Shown piece after piece: positions 52,648 to 61,917 of a stretch of 64,000 nucleotides of DNA; within the stretch, counting starts at the first letter, position 1; each line of letters opens with the position of its first letter. This DNA is from an uncultured Pseudomonadales bacterium. Its GTDB lineage: Bacteria > Pseudomonadota > Gammaproteobacteria > Pseudomonadales > Pseudohongiellaceae. Under the pieces are notes generated by a model that made no database searches, was not told the origin of the DNA, and was given only the letters and a program-made list of their open reading frames with translations. Location of the stretch: the NCBI GenBank assembly GCA_943789485.1, contig CALSUH010000007.1:1-64000 (forward strand). The letters are read 5' to 3'. The position numbers were made by a program, and so were the translations under genes.

Positions 52648-54780
52648 ATGATAAGAACTCGATTCCGAACTTTTACAGGACCCCTCACTAGTACTGCTCT
52701 TTCCCTACTATCGCTCATCTTTACCCCTACTACGCTTCTGGCCGCCGAAGACGAAGCCGTAGCGATCTTCACTCAGGCACAAGCCACCGCCGGACAAGCA
52801 GGCTATCAGGAAAACTGCGCGTCATGCCATGGCAACACCTTGGAAGGATTTGGATTAATACCGAGCCTGACTGGCGCTGTCTTTGCTAGCCGATGGGGTA
52901 ATAAGCCTGCCGACCAATTAGCCAAAAGCGTAAACCGCATGCCGCCAGGGGCCGAAGGCAGTCTCGATCCCTCGGAATACACACAGATTCTCGCCTATGT
53001 CTTAGAGCACAATGGCATGCATGCCGGTGCTGCGGCGTTGCCGACTGGAATCGAGGCCCTCGCCGCGTTAACCATTCCAGCTTCCGAACTAAACAATGCC
53101 GGCGCGGCGTCATCGGCACCGCTTTTGTATAACAGCGATGGGCCACTAGTCAGCTCCAGTCGTTTGGAGTCGCTTACAGCCGTTACCGACGACATGCTAT
53201 TAAATCCTCCAGCGGATGACTGGCTGAACTGGCGCCGCACTCGCGACGCCTTCGGTCATAGTACGCTGAATCAAATAGACAAAGAAAATGTCGAAGACCT
53301 GCAACTCGCCTGGAGTTGGTCTTTGCCCCAAGGCGAAAACATGATGACACCCATCGTGCATGACGGTGTCATGTTCGCGTATAGCTATGGTGATGTGCTG
53401 CAGGCCATGGACGCAGCCACTGGTGAATTGTTATGGAGTTTTCAACGGCCACTTGAAGGCGGAAAGTCTCCCGGCATGAAGAAGGGCGCTGCCATCTATG
53501 ATGACAAGATCGTCATCGCGACTTCCGACATCCACCTAATTGCCATCGAAGCGAAAACAGGCAAGATTGCCTGGGACCACAAGGTAGACGGCGGCGGCGA
53601 AGATAGCTTCCTGTTTCGCAGTGCCCCGCTTATTGCCAATGGCAAAGCGATCATCGGGCTCACTGGTCGCACCGCCGTTGAAGGCGGCGACTTCATCTTT
53701 GCACTAGACATGGACACCGGCGAAGAAGTTTGGCGTTTTTATACAATCGCTAGACCCGACGAGCCCGGTGGGCATACCTGGAACGGACTACCACTAGAGG
53801 AACGTAATGGCGGATCTATCTGGATACCGGGCAGCTTCGATGCTGACCTGAATTTGGTTTACTTCGGGCCCGCCCCCACTTACGACACAAATCCACTCCG
53901 CACACCGCACCCAGACCCAAACATGACGCGCGATGCACTCTATACCAATAGCACGGTGGCTTTGCATGCAGACACCGGCGAGTTAGCCTGGCACTACCAA
54001 CATATTTCAAATGACCAACTCGATCACGACTGGGCTTTCGAGCGACAGATCATGGATTTGCGCATCAAGGGAGTAAATCGCAAGGCCGTGGTAACCGGCG
54101 GCAAGCTAGCGATTTTTGAGGCACTCGATGCCGCCACAGGTGAATACCTGTTCTCGTTCGATCTGGATATGCAAAATGTTGTAACAGAGATTGACACCCG
54201 AACCGGCCGAAAAACAATAAGCCCTGCTGCCATACCGGAATTAGATCAGGTCATCAGTCAGTATTCGATGCCCGGCATCTGCCCCGACTGGTTAGGTGCA
54301 AGAAACATGCAGAGCACAGCCTATAATCCAAACACCAAGATGTTGTATATCCCGATATCGGACACCTGTTTGGATGACAACAGCGGCGAGCGCTGGCAAA
54401 AATATCCAGATGATGCAACGAAGGGTAGCTGGGGCATCATCAAAGCGGTCAACCTTGAGACGCAGGAAGTCGTCTGGGAACAACGCCAAAGTGGCCCGCA
54501 GGCTAGCGCTAACATGACGACCGACTCGGGCCTACTTTTTATTGGCTCAGTGGATAGATGGTTTAAAGCGCTAGATCAGGACAACGGTGAGCTGCTGTGG
54601 GAGCGCAGGTTAGACAATGCCCTAAACTCCTACCCCGTTACCTACCGAGTAGATGGTAAGCAGTATGTAGCTGTAGCGACGAACAGCGGCGGCATTCACA
54701 CGCGAACGATGAAAGGTGCAGCAGGGATTACCCTACCGGTGGCCGGAGCCACAATGTGGGTCTTTGCCCTGCCCGATTAA
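52648..54780 (+). CDS. PQQ-dependent dehydrogenase with N-terminal cytochrome c domain
   Basis: 710 residues with a signal peptide ending LLAAED. Residues about 45-130 form a cytochrome c domain: heme site CASCH (Cys57, Cys60, His61) and axial Met98 in NRMPPG. The rest is an eight-bladed PQQ propeller with the AMDAATGELLWSFQ and ALDMDTGEEVWRFY type tryptophan-docking repeats and DWLNWRRTRDAFGHSTLNQI at its start. Typical quinohaemoprotein alcohol dehydrogenases carry the cytochrome at the C-terminus; here it is N-terminal. Periplasmic oxidation of an alcohol or related substrate with electrons leaving through the heme is likely. The next gene encodes an ACHEGNY-family protein. Confidence 0.88.
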   Translation: MIRTRFRTFTGPLTSTALSLLSLIFTPTTLLAAEDEAVAIFTQAQATAGQAGYQENCASCHGNTLEGFGLIPSLTGAVFASRWGNKPADQLAKSVNRMPPGAEGSLDPSEYTQILAYVLEHNGMHAGAAALPTGIEALAALTIPASELNNAGAASSAPLLYNSDGPLVSSSRLESLTAVTDDMLLNPPADDWLNWRRTRDAFGHSTLNQIDKENVEDLQLAWSWSLPQGENMMTPIVHDGVMFAYSYGDVLQAMDAATGELLWSFQRPLEGGKSPGMKKGAAIYDDKIVIATSDIHLIAIEAKTGKIAWDHKVDGGGEDSFLFRSAPLIANGKAIIGLTGRTAVEGGDFIFALDMDTGEEVWRFYTIARPDEPGGHTWNGLPLEERNGGSIWIPGSFDADLNLVYFGPAPTYDTNPLRTPHPDPNMTRDALYTNSTVALHADTGELAWHYQHISNDQLDHDWAFERQIMDLRIKGVNRKAVVTGGKLAIFEALDAATGEYLFSFDLDMQNVVTEIDTRTGRKTISPAAIPELDQVISQYSMPGICPDWLGARNMQSTAYNPNTKMLYIPISDTCLDDNSGERWQKYPDDATKGSWGIIKAVNLETQEVVWEQRQSGPQASANMTTDSGLLFIGSVDRWFKALDQDNGELLWERRLDNALNSYPVTYRVDGKQYVAVATNSGGIHTRTMKGAAGITLPVAGATMWVFALPD

Positions 54781-54809
54781 TTAGCTTTAATGAAGAATTA
54801 GGATTTGTA

Positions 54810-55838
54810 ATGCGGTTAAGAGAATTTTTGCCAATTGCCGCGCTATCTTGCGCGCTGTTTAGCGATATTGAATTAGCAGCACAGGAATGGGCAGTCCCTA
54901 GAACAGAAGCTGGACAGCCAGACTTTCAGGGTTATTGGATTAACAACAAGAACATCGTGTTCGAAAGGCCGGTAGCCTTAGGCGCGAAGCGTTTCTATAC
55001 AAAGGAAGAAGCACAGGCGCTAATAGATACCGCTGTTGAGCAACAGCGCGTCAGAATCTTGCCTGCCGATCCAGACCGCCCCGCACCGCCTGCAGGGGAA
55101 TTCATTAGTAATGTAGCCGACGCGAACTTTAATCCTGAATTGCACACACAACAAGCAATCGTGAACGGCGAGTATCGTACTTCGATAGTCATCGACCCTC
55201 CGAACGGTCGCATCGCCTATCGCGAAGGCGCGACGGATATACATGGGCAGCGACTGGCCGAAGGCTTCGGGCAGTTCGATGGGCCGGAATCGAGAACTGC
55301 TAACGAACGCTGCTTGAATTTTCCCGGCCAGTTACCACTAGTCGTCCAGATCCCACCAGAGGACAGCAAGACACTACAGATTCTACAAACCGCGGACTAT
55401 GTGCTTCTAAATGCAGAATACAACACCGGCATTAGAGCCATTCCTCTAGGCCAGACGGAGCGCAAGATTACCTGGCCACAATGGATGGGCACATCGACCG
55501 CAAGATGGGAAGGCGACAACCTCGTTGTACACACGAAAAATTTTAGATCAGAACAATCCCACCGAAGAATCCTTACCTCAGATGAGTTAGAGGTCACGGA
55601 AGTTTATACCTTGGTCTCTGAAAATGAATTGCTGTATCGATTTACTTATACAGACCCAGTTACTCTAGCGCAGCCTTTTACTGGAGAGGTACCGCTTGCT
55701 CGAATGGAGCAAGGGCAGATGATTTATGAATCTGCTTGTCATGAAGGGAATTATTCAATTACTGGTGTATTGGCTGGGGCTAGAAGACAGGAAGCTGATG
55801 CCGCTGCACTTCAAAAGCCTTCACTCGATTCGAAATAA
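54810..55838 (+). CDS. secreted ERC/ACHEGNY-family protein, copy 1
   Basis: 342 residues from the ATG at 54810 with AGGA upstream. Signal peptide ends ELAAQ. Shares with the genes at 59059 and 61918: WAVPRTEAGQPDFQGYW near the mature start, SIVIDPPNGRI, ANERCLNFPGQ, YVLLNAEYNTGIRAIPL, STARWEGDNLVVHTKNF and a C-terminal ESACHEGNY...GVLAGARR. The mature chain holds only two cysteines, in ERC and ACHEGNY, as in both paralogues, suggesting a conserved disulfide or metal site. No function is known to me. It lies 29 bp after a PQQ dehydrogenase and is probably co-transcribed with it. Confidence 0.78.
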   Translation: MRLREFLPIAALSCALFSDIELAAQEWAVPRTEAGQPDFQGYWINNKNIVFERPVALGAKRFYTKEEAQALIDTAVEQQRVRILPADPDRPAPPAGEFISNVADANFNPELHTQQAIVNGEYRTSIVIDPPNGRIAYREGATDIHGQRLAEGFGQFDGPESRTANERCLNFPGQLPLVVQIPPEDSKTLQILQTADYVLLNAEYNTGIRAIPLGQTERKITWPQWMGTSTARWEGDNLVVHTKNFRSEQSHRRILTSDELEVTEVYTLVSENELLYRFTYTDPVTLAQPFTGEVPLARMEQGQMIYESACHEGNYSITGVLAGARRQEADAAALQKPSLDSK

Positions 55839-56353
55839 CTACCGTTGCCGGGGTCGGTATCTTGTTCTCCATTGGCATTTAGATGTCACGATGCAGATAC
55901 CACCATCCTCTCCCAATGCAATTTGTTGTTTTGCGCAATTTCTTGCAGGAGTCTCCCCGCAGCTCCCACTCTAGGCATTGCCCAAGGATATTAGACCAGA
56001 TGCGATCAGTACCACTGTCTTGCATAACCGAAGAAGAATTGATCAAACCGCCTAGGGCTTCAAAAGTTAGCGCCGAGTCTTCGTAATACCCGCTTAGAGC
56101 TCCTGAAATGAATGCTGTCTCGAAATACTAGTAGAATTTTCGCAGCCTACCGCAAACGACTTGCCAGTGTCCGATGGAAGCCAGCAGACTCAAAACAAAA
56201 GGACTCAGAGTACCTGGGTCCAGATTTTTGTATAAGTCCAAGTACTATGAAGTCTTTGATTAATGTCGTGAACTCACATAAAAGATAGTATCTTGAGCAG
56301 ACGATCTCATCATAAAAAAATCAAAACATTTTGAAAAGTCAGGAATAAACAAC
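55839..56353. other. intergenic, possible minus-strand gene remnant
   Basis: No intact gene. On the minus strand, 82 codons are open between stops at 56128 and 55879 without a useful start codon. The reading (ETAFISGALSGYYEDSALTF, then EALGGLINSSSVMQDSGTD) looks protein-like but matches nothing I recognise. It may be a decayed gene. The plus strand shows only short frames. Confidence 0.3.
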
Positions 56354-56797
56354 ATGAAGAAGAAACTTACTCTTGGAAGCATACTGTTTTTCATCTACAC
56401 GTTAGCGATTGCCCAAACCGCAGTACCTCCGGCACTATATATTAAGGCAGATGATATAAATGATGCGTTACAAAAATCAGCCACTGAGCGGGAAAACATG
56501 GCGGTAGGAACCATAAGCAATGGTGACGATTATCGAATCAACCTAATCCGGCGCACGAGTGCTGCAGGTGCAATTGTGCATGAAGAAGGCATGGAGCTTC
56601 ACTTCATTATCGAAGGGGCTGGAACTCTGGTTACCGGCGGCATCGTTGTCAGGCCAGCAGACGGGGGCAGAGCAAATATTGCACAGGGATTGGCACGAAG
56701 AGTCACTGTTGGCGATGCGGTACTTATTCCTGAAGGCACGCCTCACCAATATATAGCTGTTGAAGGAACTATCAATTATCTCGAAGTACGATTCTGA
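56354..56797 (+). CDS. secreted cupin-domain protein
   Basis: 147 residues; signal peptide ends LAIAQ. A single cupin: EEGMELHFIIEGAGTLVTGG (first motif; His in ELHF) and VTVGDAVLIPEGTPHQYIAVEG (second motif, with the metal-type His in PHQY). Small exported cupins bind metals, sugars or aromatic ligands, or act as simple isomerases or oxygenases. Nothing in the sequence separates these. It is followed at once by a REP-like palindrome. Confidence 0.78.
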   Translation: MKKKLTLGSILFFIYTLAIAQTAVPPALYIKADDINDALQKSATERENMAVGTISNGDDYRINLIRRTSAAGAIVHEEGMELHFIIEGAGTLVTGGIVVRPADGGRANIAQGLARRVTVGDAVLIPEGTPHQYIAVEGTINYLEVRF

Positions 56798-56804
56798 GTG
56801 AGAA

Positions 56805-56849
56805 AAAAGGGGACGGAGGGATTAATTATTAATCCCTCCGTCCCCTTTT
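56805..56849. repeat. GGGGACGGAGGGATT palindrome (REP-like), second copy
   Basis: Two 22-base arms, AAAAGGGGACGGAGGGATTA (56805 onward) and its complement ending at 56849, meet around a single central T. The core is identical to that of the palindrome at 45017-45100. It lies between the cupin and MtfA-like genes and ends in CCCCTTTTC, so it could also stop transcription. Confidence 0.75.
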
Positions 56850-56878
56850 CTTCCCACTATGACTTGTTATTATGAAGC

Positions 56879-57748
56879 GTGACTACTCAATCCACTATCT
56901 CTTTGCTAGCTCTGCTGCTGATTCTCGTAGCCGTCGTTTTTCTAGTGGTGTTTTGGCCCAGCATGCGCATCACGCGTATTCAGAAGCAAGCCTTCCCTGA
57001 GCTCTGGCAAAAAACACTTATCGCCAGGTTGCCCTTTATTGGAAGAATTCCGCTCGCTGAACAGGAACAGCTAAAATTCCTAATCAAAGTCTTTCTAGCT
57101 AGCAAGAAATTCTATGGCTGCGCTGGGCAGAAAATCAATGACGACATTCGCGTGACTGTCGCAGCACAAGCCTGCTTACTACTTTTGAATCAGAACCGTA
57201 CTCCCTACCCCGACCTAGATTCCATCCTTATTTATCCTTCAACCTTTGTTGCGACACGAGAAGTAGCCAACGAACTCGGACTTGTATCCACGAATCACAT
57301 CGCCATGTTGGGAGAATCCTGGAGCCAGGGCAAGGTCGTGCTCGCTTGGGACAATGTGAAGAAAGGTGTAATGAACTTACAGGACGGTCAGAATGTCGTA
57401 CTGCATGAATTTGCACATCAACTGGATCACGAGTCGGGCTCAACCAATGGAGCGCCAGTGTTGAGCACACGAGGCGCCTACAGAAGTTGGGCACATGTAT
57501 TCAGCGGAGAGTTTGAAGAGTTACAAAAAGACGCGGCGCGAGGAAGACATAGTTTAATGGATCATTACGGCGCCACGAATCCCGCCGAATTTTTTGCCGT
57601 AGCTACTGAGACATTCTTTGAACGACCTAAGGAAATGGCAGCCTATCATCAAGAGCTTTATCAGCAGCTAAGAGATTATTATAAGCTGGACCCTGAGCCG
57701 TGGCAGCATGATCACACCGGTGAAACAAAATACCAGCGACATCAGTGA
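56879..57748 (+). CDS. MtfA-like zinc peptidase (M90 family)
   Basis: 289 residues from a GTG. An N-terminal transmembrane helix (about residues 8-27) precedes the MtfA domain. Zinc motif HEFAH (His176, Glu177, His180) in VVLHEFAHQLDHESG, with the later acidic ligand region NPAEFFAVATETFFERP. E. coli MtfA is a cytosolic aminopeptidase that binds the glucose repressor Mlc. Membrane-anchored forms like this one are common in other bacteria and their targets are unknown. Stands alone. Confidence 0.88.
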   Translation: MTTQSTISLLALLLILVAVVFLVVFWPSMRITRIQKQAFPELWQKTLIARLPFIGRIPLAEQEQLKFLIKVFLASKKFYGCAGQKINDDIRVTVAAQACLLLLNQNRTPYPDLDSILIYPSTFVATREVANELGLVSTNHIAMLGESWSQGKVVLAWDNVKKGVMNLQDGQNVVLHEFAHQLDHESGSTNGAPVLSTRGAYRSWAHVFSGEFEELQKDAARGRHSLMDHYGATNPAEFFAVATETFFERPKEMAAYHQELYQQLRDYYKLDPEPWQHDHTGETKYQRHQ

Positions 57749-58005
57749 CCAGTCCTCGAAAGTTCGAAAACGCCAGAATCCCCACCACAACTGGAATATC
57801 ATGAATAAAGAATAATCGACCAAAACCCGCGCAGCCGATAGGTTTTTATCGGCGCCTTCTGCTGGGAACACGACCCCAACCCAGGATAATTTCGTTTATT
57901 CCTAAGGCCATCATGGCTGATACCAGGACTCACAAATACTCGAATCTTGTCTCGTTTCGGGCCTCTGGTTACTACAACCTCTTAAGTGTAGCTGCTCACC
58001 TGTTA

Positions 58006-58797
58006 TCAAACAGGCTTCCTTGCTAAGAACGCATAACCAAAAACACCGAACTCTCTCGCGTTGGACTCTCCGGATGCGCCTTCAAACGTATCAATGCCTG
58101 GGCCAATCTGTACGTCCACAAATCCCGCGTCAGTCAAGATCTTCTCCCAGCCTGCACACGGCAGGCCACCGGCGATTCAAGCGGTCCAGAGATCGATATT
58201 CTCAATCGCCGCCTGAGGAACGGGTTTATTATTGGCAATATCCGCAAACTGTAAATAGCCTCCAGGCTTAAGAATGCGATAGATTTCTGCCATGGTCTTT
58301 TCCTTATCGGAACACAGATTGATTACGCCATTGCTAATTGCGACATCAGCCCAAGCGTCCTCTACCGGCAGCTTTTCAAGCAAGCCATCGCGAAACTCGA
58401 TATTGCTCAACCCCAACTCATTAGCTAAGGCACGCGACTTACTCAGCATCTCTTCGGTCATATCGACGCCGACTACTTCACCCTCATCGCCAACAAGAGC
58501 TGAAGCTACGAAACAATCGAACCCAGCACCGCAGCCCAGATCTATTACTTTCTCCCCAAGCTGCAAGTTGCGCAGTGAGAATGGGTTCGCCACGCCTGCG
58601 AAAGACGCCACCGCATGATCTGGAATCTGTGAGGTGATGCCTTCATCATATTTTAAGCGCTGTGTTAGCGTGCGCCCTGTATGGAAATGAAATTCCTGCT
58701 CAGGGTTAGTAGCGACATCGCGATATTTTAGTTTGACCTGATCTCGCAGGGCTTGGGCATCGACTACAGGTTTGGCAGAGGAAGGATTTGTGCTCAT
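58006..58797 (-). CDS. SAM-dependent methyltransferase, probable selenoprotein (in-frame UGA = Sec207)
   Basis: 263 residues if UGA at 58177-58179 is read as selenocysteine; otherwise translation stops after 206. The start is the ATG at 58797 (GGAG upstream). Class I methyltransferase: DLGCGAGFD (86-94), DMTEEML, SNGVINLCSDK, RILKPGGYLQFAD. It resembles ArsM-type enzymes, in which DLW-x-x-C-IAG carries a thiol; here the reading is DLWTA-UGA-IAGGLPCAGW. The frame then continues for 56 normal codons (GFVDVQIGPGIDTFEG, FGVFGYAFLARKPV) to a stop. A hairpin GCCUGC-CGUGU-GCAGGC starts 10 bases after the UGA, with GU in the loop, as in bacterial SECIS elements. A nonsense mutation is the alternative. 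Confidence 0.72.
58150..58166 (-). promoter_or_regulatory. SECIS-like hairpin after the in-frame UGA
   Basis: On the minus strand the stem GCCTGC / GCAGGC with a 5-base loop CGTGT lies 11-27 bases after the UGA codon; CCGG-TG and TG-GG can extend it with a bulge. The loop G and U fall 18-19 bases after UGA, close to their place in the E. coli fdhF element. It lies inside coding sequence, as bacterial SECIS elements do. Confidence 0.55.
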
Positions 58798-59058
58798 GCT
58801 TGTCTCCATAAACAGTAGTTAAGGAAGCTAAGTCCTCAGAGTAACTTGATTGAGGCAATTTGATCCAGAAATTTGTTTGAATCAAAGTACTCAGGCCCGT
58901 TTGATTCTTTGTCCATTTTGAGCTCGAATCTCGCCCAAACTTCAACGCCTAGCGGTGCTTGGGTTTTGGGTGTAGGCTAGGCTCACGCTATGCAAGAATT
59001 TTTACCTGACCCGATGTCTGCATAATTAACAGCCAAACCAATAGAGCTGAGGTAAATA

Positions 59059-60021
59059 ATGCTGAAACAACGATCGAACCTTGTTGTTACTACTCTACTG
59101 GCAGTATTTCTTGTGCCTCAGCTGGGGCTATCCCAGCCCTACGACACACGTGTTTACACAGTAGCCACGACTCCGTGGGGGCATCCTGATTTTCAAGGTG
59201 TATGGGATCGTCGCACCATCACTCCTCTAGAAAGGCCTGAACGACTCGCGGGCAAAGCTTTTCTGACAGCCGAAGAAATAATCGCCTACGAACAAGCAAG
59301 CGCTGCTCGGCCCGATGGCAGACCATTGGATGCCCGCCGAGCAGGAATCTCAGTGCATGATCCGCAAGATTTGGACTATGGTTCAACAGTTCTTGCCACC
59401 GGACAAACCTCTTTAATTGTCGACCCGCCAGATGGGCGCATTCCCGCTTACACTCAAGCTGCCGATGAGCGCGCAGCTATCGCGGCAAAACTACGTGAGA
59501 GCAGGGGTTCTGCCGACAGCTGGACTGATAGGAGTTTGAATGAGCGCTGCCTCACCTGGGGAATGCCAAACGGCATGCTTCCACAAGCGTACAACAACAA
59601 TATTCAAATAATTCAGACTCCCAATGAAGTGATGATACTCACTGAAATGGTGCACGACGCTCGCATAATCCCCCTCGATGGCCGCCCCCACCTACCTAAA
59701 AACATTACTCAATGGCATGGCGATGCTCGGGGTCACTGGGAGGGTGAAACATTAGTAATAGAGACGACAAACTTCTCTGCAAAATCTAGCTTTCGTCGCT
59801 CAAGTTCAAACCTACAATTGGAAGAGCGCTATACAAGAACCGACGAAGGTATGTTGCAATACGAATTTACTGTCACTGATGACACTACTTGGGAGCGGCC
59901 CTGGTCGGTGTCATTTCCAATGGTTAAAAGCGGCGAGTCTCTCTACGAATTTGCCTGCCATGAAGGAAATTACGGATTGAAAAATATTTTGCGAGCAGCC
60001 CGACACCTAGAAAAACAATAA
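59059..60021 (+). CDS. secreted ERC/ACHEGNY-family protein, copy 2
   Basis: 320 residues, signal peptide ending LGLSQ. It follows copies 1 and 3 closely: TPWGHPDFQGVWDRRTIT, SLIVDPPDGRIP, NERCLTWGMPNG, NNIQIIQTPNEVMILTEMVH, DARGHWEGETLVIETTNF and EFACHEGNYGLKNILRAAR. Only two cysteines, in ERC and ACHEGNY. The PQQ dehydrogenase gene starts 18 bp later on the same strand, so the two are probably translated from one messenger. Ribosome binding site GAGGTAAATA. Function unknown; periplasmic partner or maturation factor of the PQQ enzyme is a reasonable guess. Confidence 0.78.
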   Translation: MLKQRSNLVVTTLLAVFLVPQLGLSQPYDTRVYTVATTPWGHPDFQGVWDRRTITPLERPERLAGKAFLTAEEIIAYEQASAARPDGRPLDARRAGISVHDPQDLDYGSTVLATGQTSLIVDPPDGRIPAYTQAADERAAIAAKLRESRGSADSWTDRSLNERCLTWGMPNGMLPQAYNNNIQIIQTPNEVMILTEMVHDARIIPLDGRPHLPKNITQWHGDARGHWEGETLVIETTNFSAKSSFRRSSSNLQLEERYTRTDEGMLQYEFTVTDDTTWERPWSVSFPMVKSGESLYEFACHEGNYGLKNILRAARHLEKQ

Positions 60022-60039
60022 CATTCAAATGGCGCCTCT

Positions 60040-61806
60040 ATGAAAAACCAAGTTTTAATAATTCCAAAATGCATTCTTTGCTTCTTTTCATTGATAATGT
60101 TGAGTTCGGCCTCAGCGCAATCCGACACAGGCAACTGGCCTAGCCAAAATTTAAATATCGAAAACAGCCGTTACTCCACACTCGATCAAATCAACACCAG
60201 CAATGTTAATCAGCTAAATATGCTCTGGTCTTTTGAACCCGGACTTAGAGATGACATTGCTCAAGTAACCCCCCTGGTTGTGGATGGAGTGATGTATCTT
60301 CACTCTCGAGCCACGATGTATGCCTTGGATGCTACGACCGGTGAGGAGTTGTGGCGGCGCACTCTCGATTCAGGTCCTGCCAACGGTCCCGTGCGAGGGT
60401 CAACCTATGCCGAAGGCCGAGTCTACGCTTATAGAGGTGCGGATTTGTATGCCTTCGATGCAGAAACCGGCGCGGCAGTAGCAAGTTTTGGTGACTCAGG
60501 GTTTCTCAAAGTAGTGGCGCAGGGCCTGCATCATCAGTATCCAGATACGTATCCGACGGATATCGATCCGATTACAATTGGTTATCGCTTAACTACCCCA
60601 CCTACTTTCCATGACGGCATCATTTATGTCGCGGCAGCTCTTTCTGAGGGGCATATTCCTGGCGGTCTGGTGATTGCAATTGATGCAACTACTGGAGCGA
60701 TTCAGTGGGTATTCAATACCATTCCACAGACCCCTAGAGATTCCGGCTGGGAATTAGCGCAAGAAAGCTGGGGAACTGGTGCCCGCGCAGGTGGCGGGGT
60801 GTGGACTCCACCGGCGATAGATGCGCAGCTGCGCATGGTCTATGTCAATGCTGGCAACCCTTCGCCGGACTATGATGGCTCCGCTCGAGTGGGAGCGAAT
60901 CTGTTTTCAAATAGCACTATTGCCATCGACATGGACACTGGAAAATTGCGTTGGCACTATCAGGCTGTCCATCATGACCTGTGGGATTGGGACCATGTTA
61001 CCGGGCCCCTACTTTTTGATGTCGCCACCGCTAATGGCGAGCTTATAAAAGGTGTCGCTGCAGCTGGTAAGAATTGCCTGTTCTATATGTGGGACCGTGC
61101 TACGGGAAAACCTGTTCACGCCATGGTAGAAACGATAGTGCCCACACAAACTGATGTTCCTGGTGAAGTGGTTTATCCCACTCAACCAATTCCCTACACA
61201 GCCAGAGGTGTTCCAATGGATCCTCTGTGTGCAACTTACATTGAATTCGATGATCCGGAATTAGCCGCACGCAGCAAGCAACTGTATACGCCCTACTCAA
61301 CCACTGAGCCTTTTATTCTTCCGCACGGCGGCTCCAGTTTCGGTTCAGCATCGTTTAGCCCCCGCACTGAATTGATCTACGTTACAGGAAAGAATGGCGC
61401 GATTACCCTCTTAGTTGAACCTGTAGGCAATAGCTTAACCCCGGGGCCAGACAGCCGTGGTCATACAGAAAACTTTTCCGATTTGGACCGCATTTCAGAA
61501 AATTATACGCCCTTACTAACAGTCTCGGCTTATAGCCCCGTCACTGGCGAACAAACTTGGCAGCGTGAATTGCCGGCGGTCTCCTCAATCGGCGCCAGCG
61601 GTAATATGGTGACTGCGGGTGATCTGCTATTTCAAGGCATAGAAGATGGCAGTTTTTACGCTCTACATGCACTTACGGGTGAGACCTTGTATCAGTTTGA
61701 AGCACCACGCACCATTCGAGCAAGCCCACTCACGTATGACGTGAATGGCAAACAATACGTTAGTGTGGTTGCTACCAATACGGTCATTACCCTCGCGCTG
61801 CCCTGA
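60040..61806 (+). CDS. PQQ-dependent dehydrogenase, single-domain
   Basis: 588 residues with a signal peptide ending SASAQS. An eight-bladed PQQ propeller begins GNWPSQNLNIENSRYSTLDQ and contains YALDATTGEELWRR, YAFDAETGAAVASFG, AIDMDTGKLRWHYQAVHHDLWDWD, a stretch that resembles the active-site region of the methanol/ethanol dehydrogenase family, and the closing YQFEAPRTIRASPLTYDVNGKQYVSV. No cytochrome c motif, unlike the PQQ enzyme at 52648. Electrons must pass to a separate acceptor. Flanked by ACHEGNY-family copies 2 (18 bp upstream) and 3 (about 110 bp downstream). Confidence 0.9.
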   Translation: MKNQVLIIPKCILCFFSLIMLSSASAQSDTGNWPSQNLNIENSRYSTLDQINTSNVNQLNMLWSFEPGLRDDIAQVTPLVVDGVMYLHSRATMYALDATTGEELWRRTLDSGPANGPVRGSTYAEGRVYAYRGADLYAFDAETGAAVASFGDSGFLKVVAQGLHHQYPDTYPTDIDPITIGYRLTTPPTFHDGIIYVAAALSEGHIPGGLVIAIDATTGAIQWVFNTIPQTPRDSGWELAQESWGTGARAGGGVWTPPAIDAQLRMVYVNAGNPSPDYDGSARVGANLFSNSTIAIDMDTGKLRWHYQAVHHDLWDWDHVTGPLLFDVATANGELIKGVAAAGKNCLFYMWDRATGKPVHAMVETIVPTQTDVPGEVVYPTQPIPYTARGVPMDPLCATYIEFDDPELAARSKQLYTPYSTTEPFILPHGGSSFGSASFSPRTELIYVTGKNGAITLLVEPVGNSLTPGPDSRGHTENFSDLDRISENYTPLLTVSAYSPVTGEQTWQRELPAVSSIGASGNMVTAGDLLFQGIEDGSFYALHALTGETLYQFEAPRTIRASPLTYDVNGKQYVSVVATNTVITLALP

Positions 61807-61917
61807 GCGGTCGAATAATATCTATAGGTTGTAACAAGAGAGAAATTTTTAAGATAGTAGAAGCTAAAAATTATTGAGAATGGGCTAGAACCTACTTGAA
61901 ATGCAAAGGGGACTAAA

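Noticed and set aside
58020-58271. 83-codon plus-strand frame
   Set aside because: It is antisense to the methyltransferase continuation past the UGA and has no features of its own.
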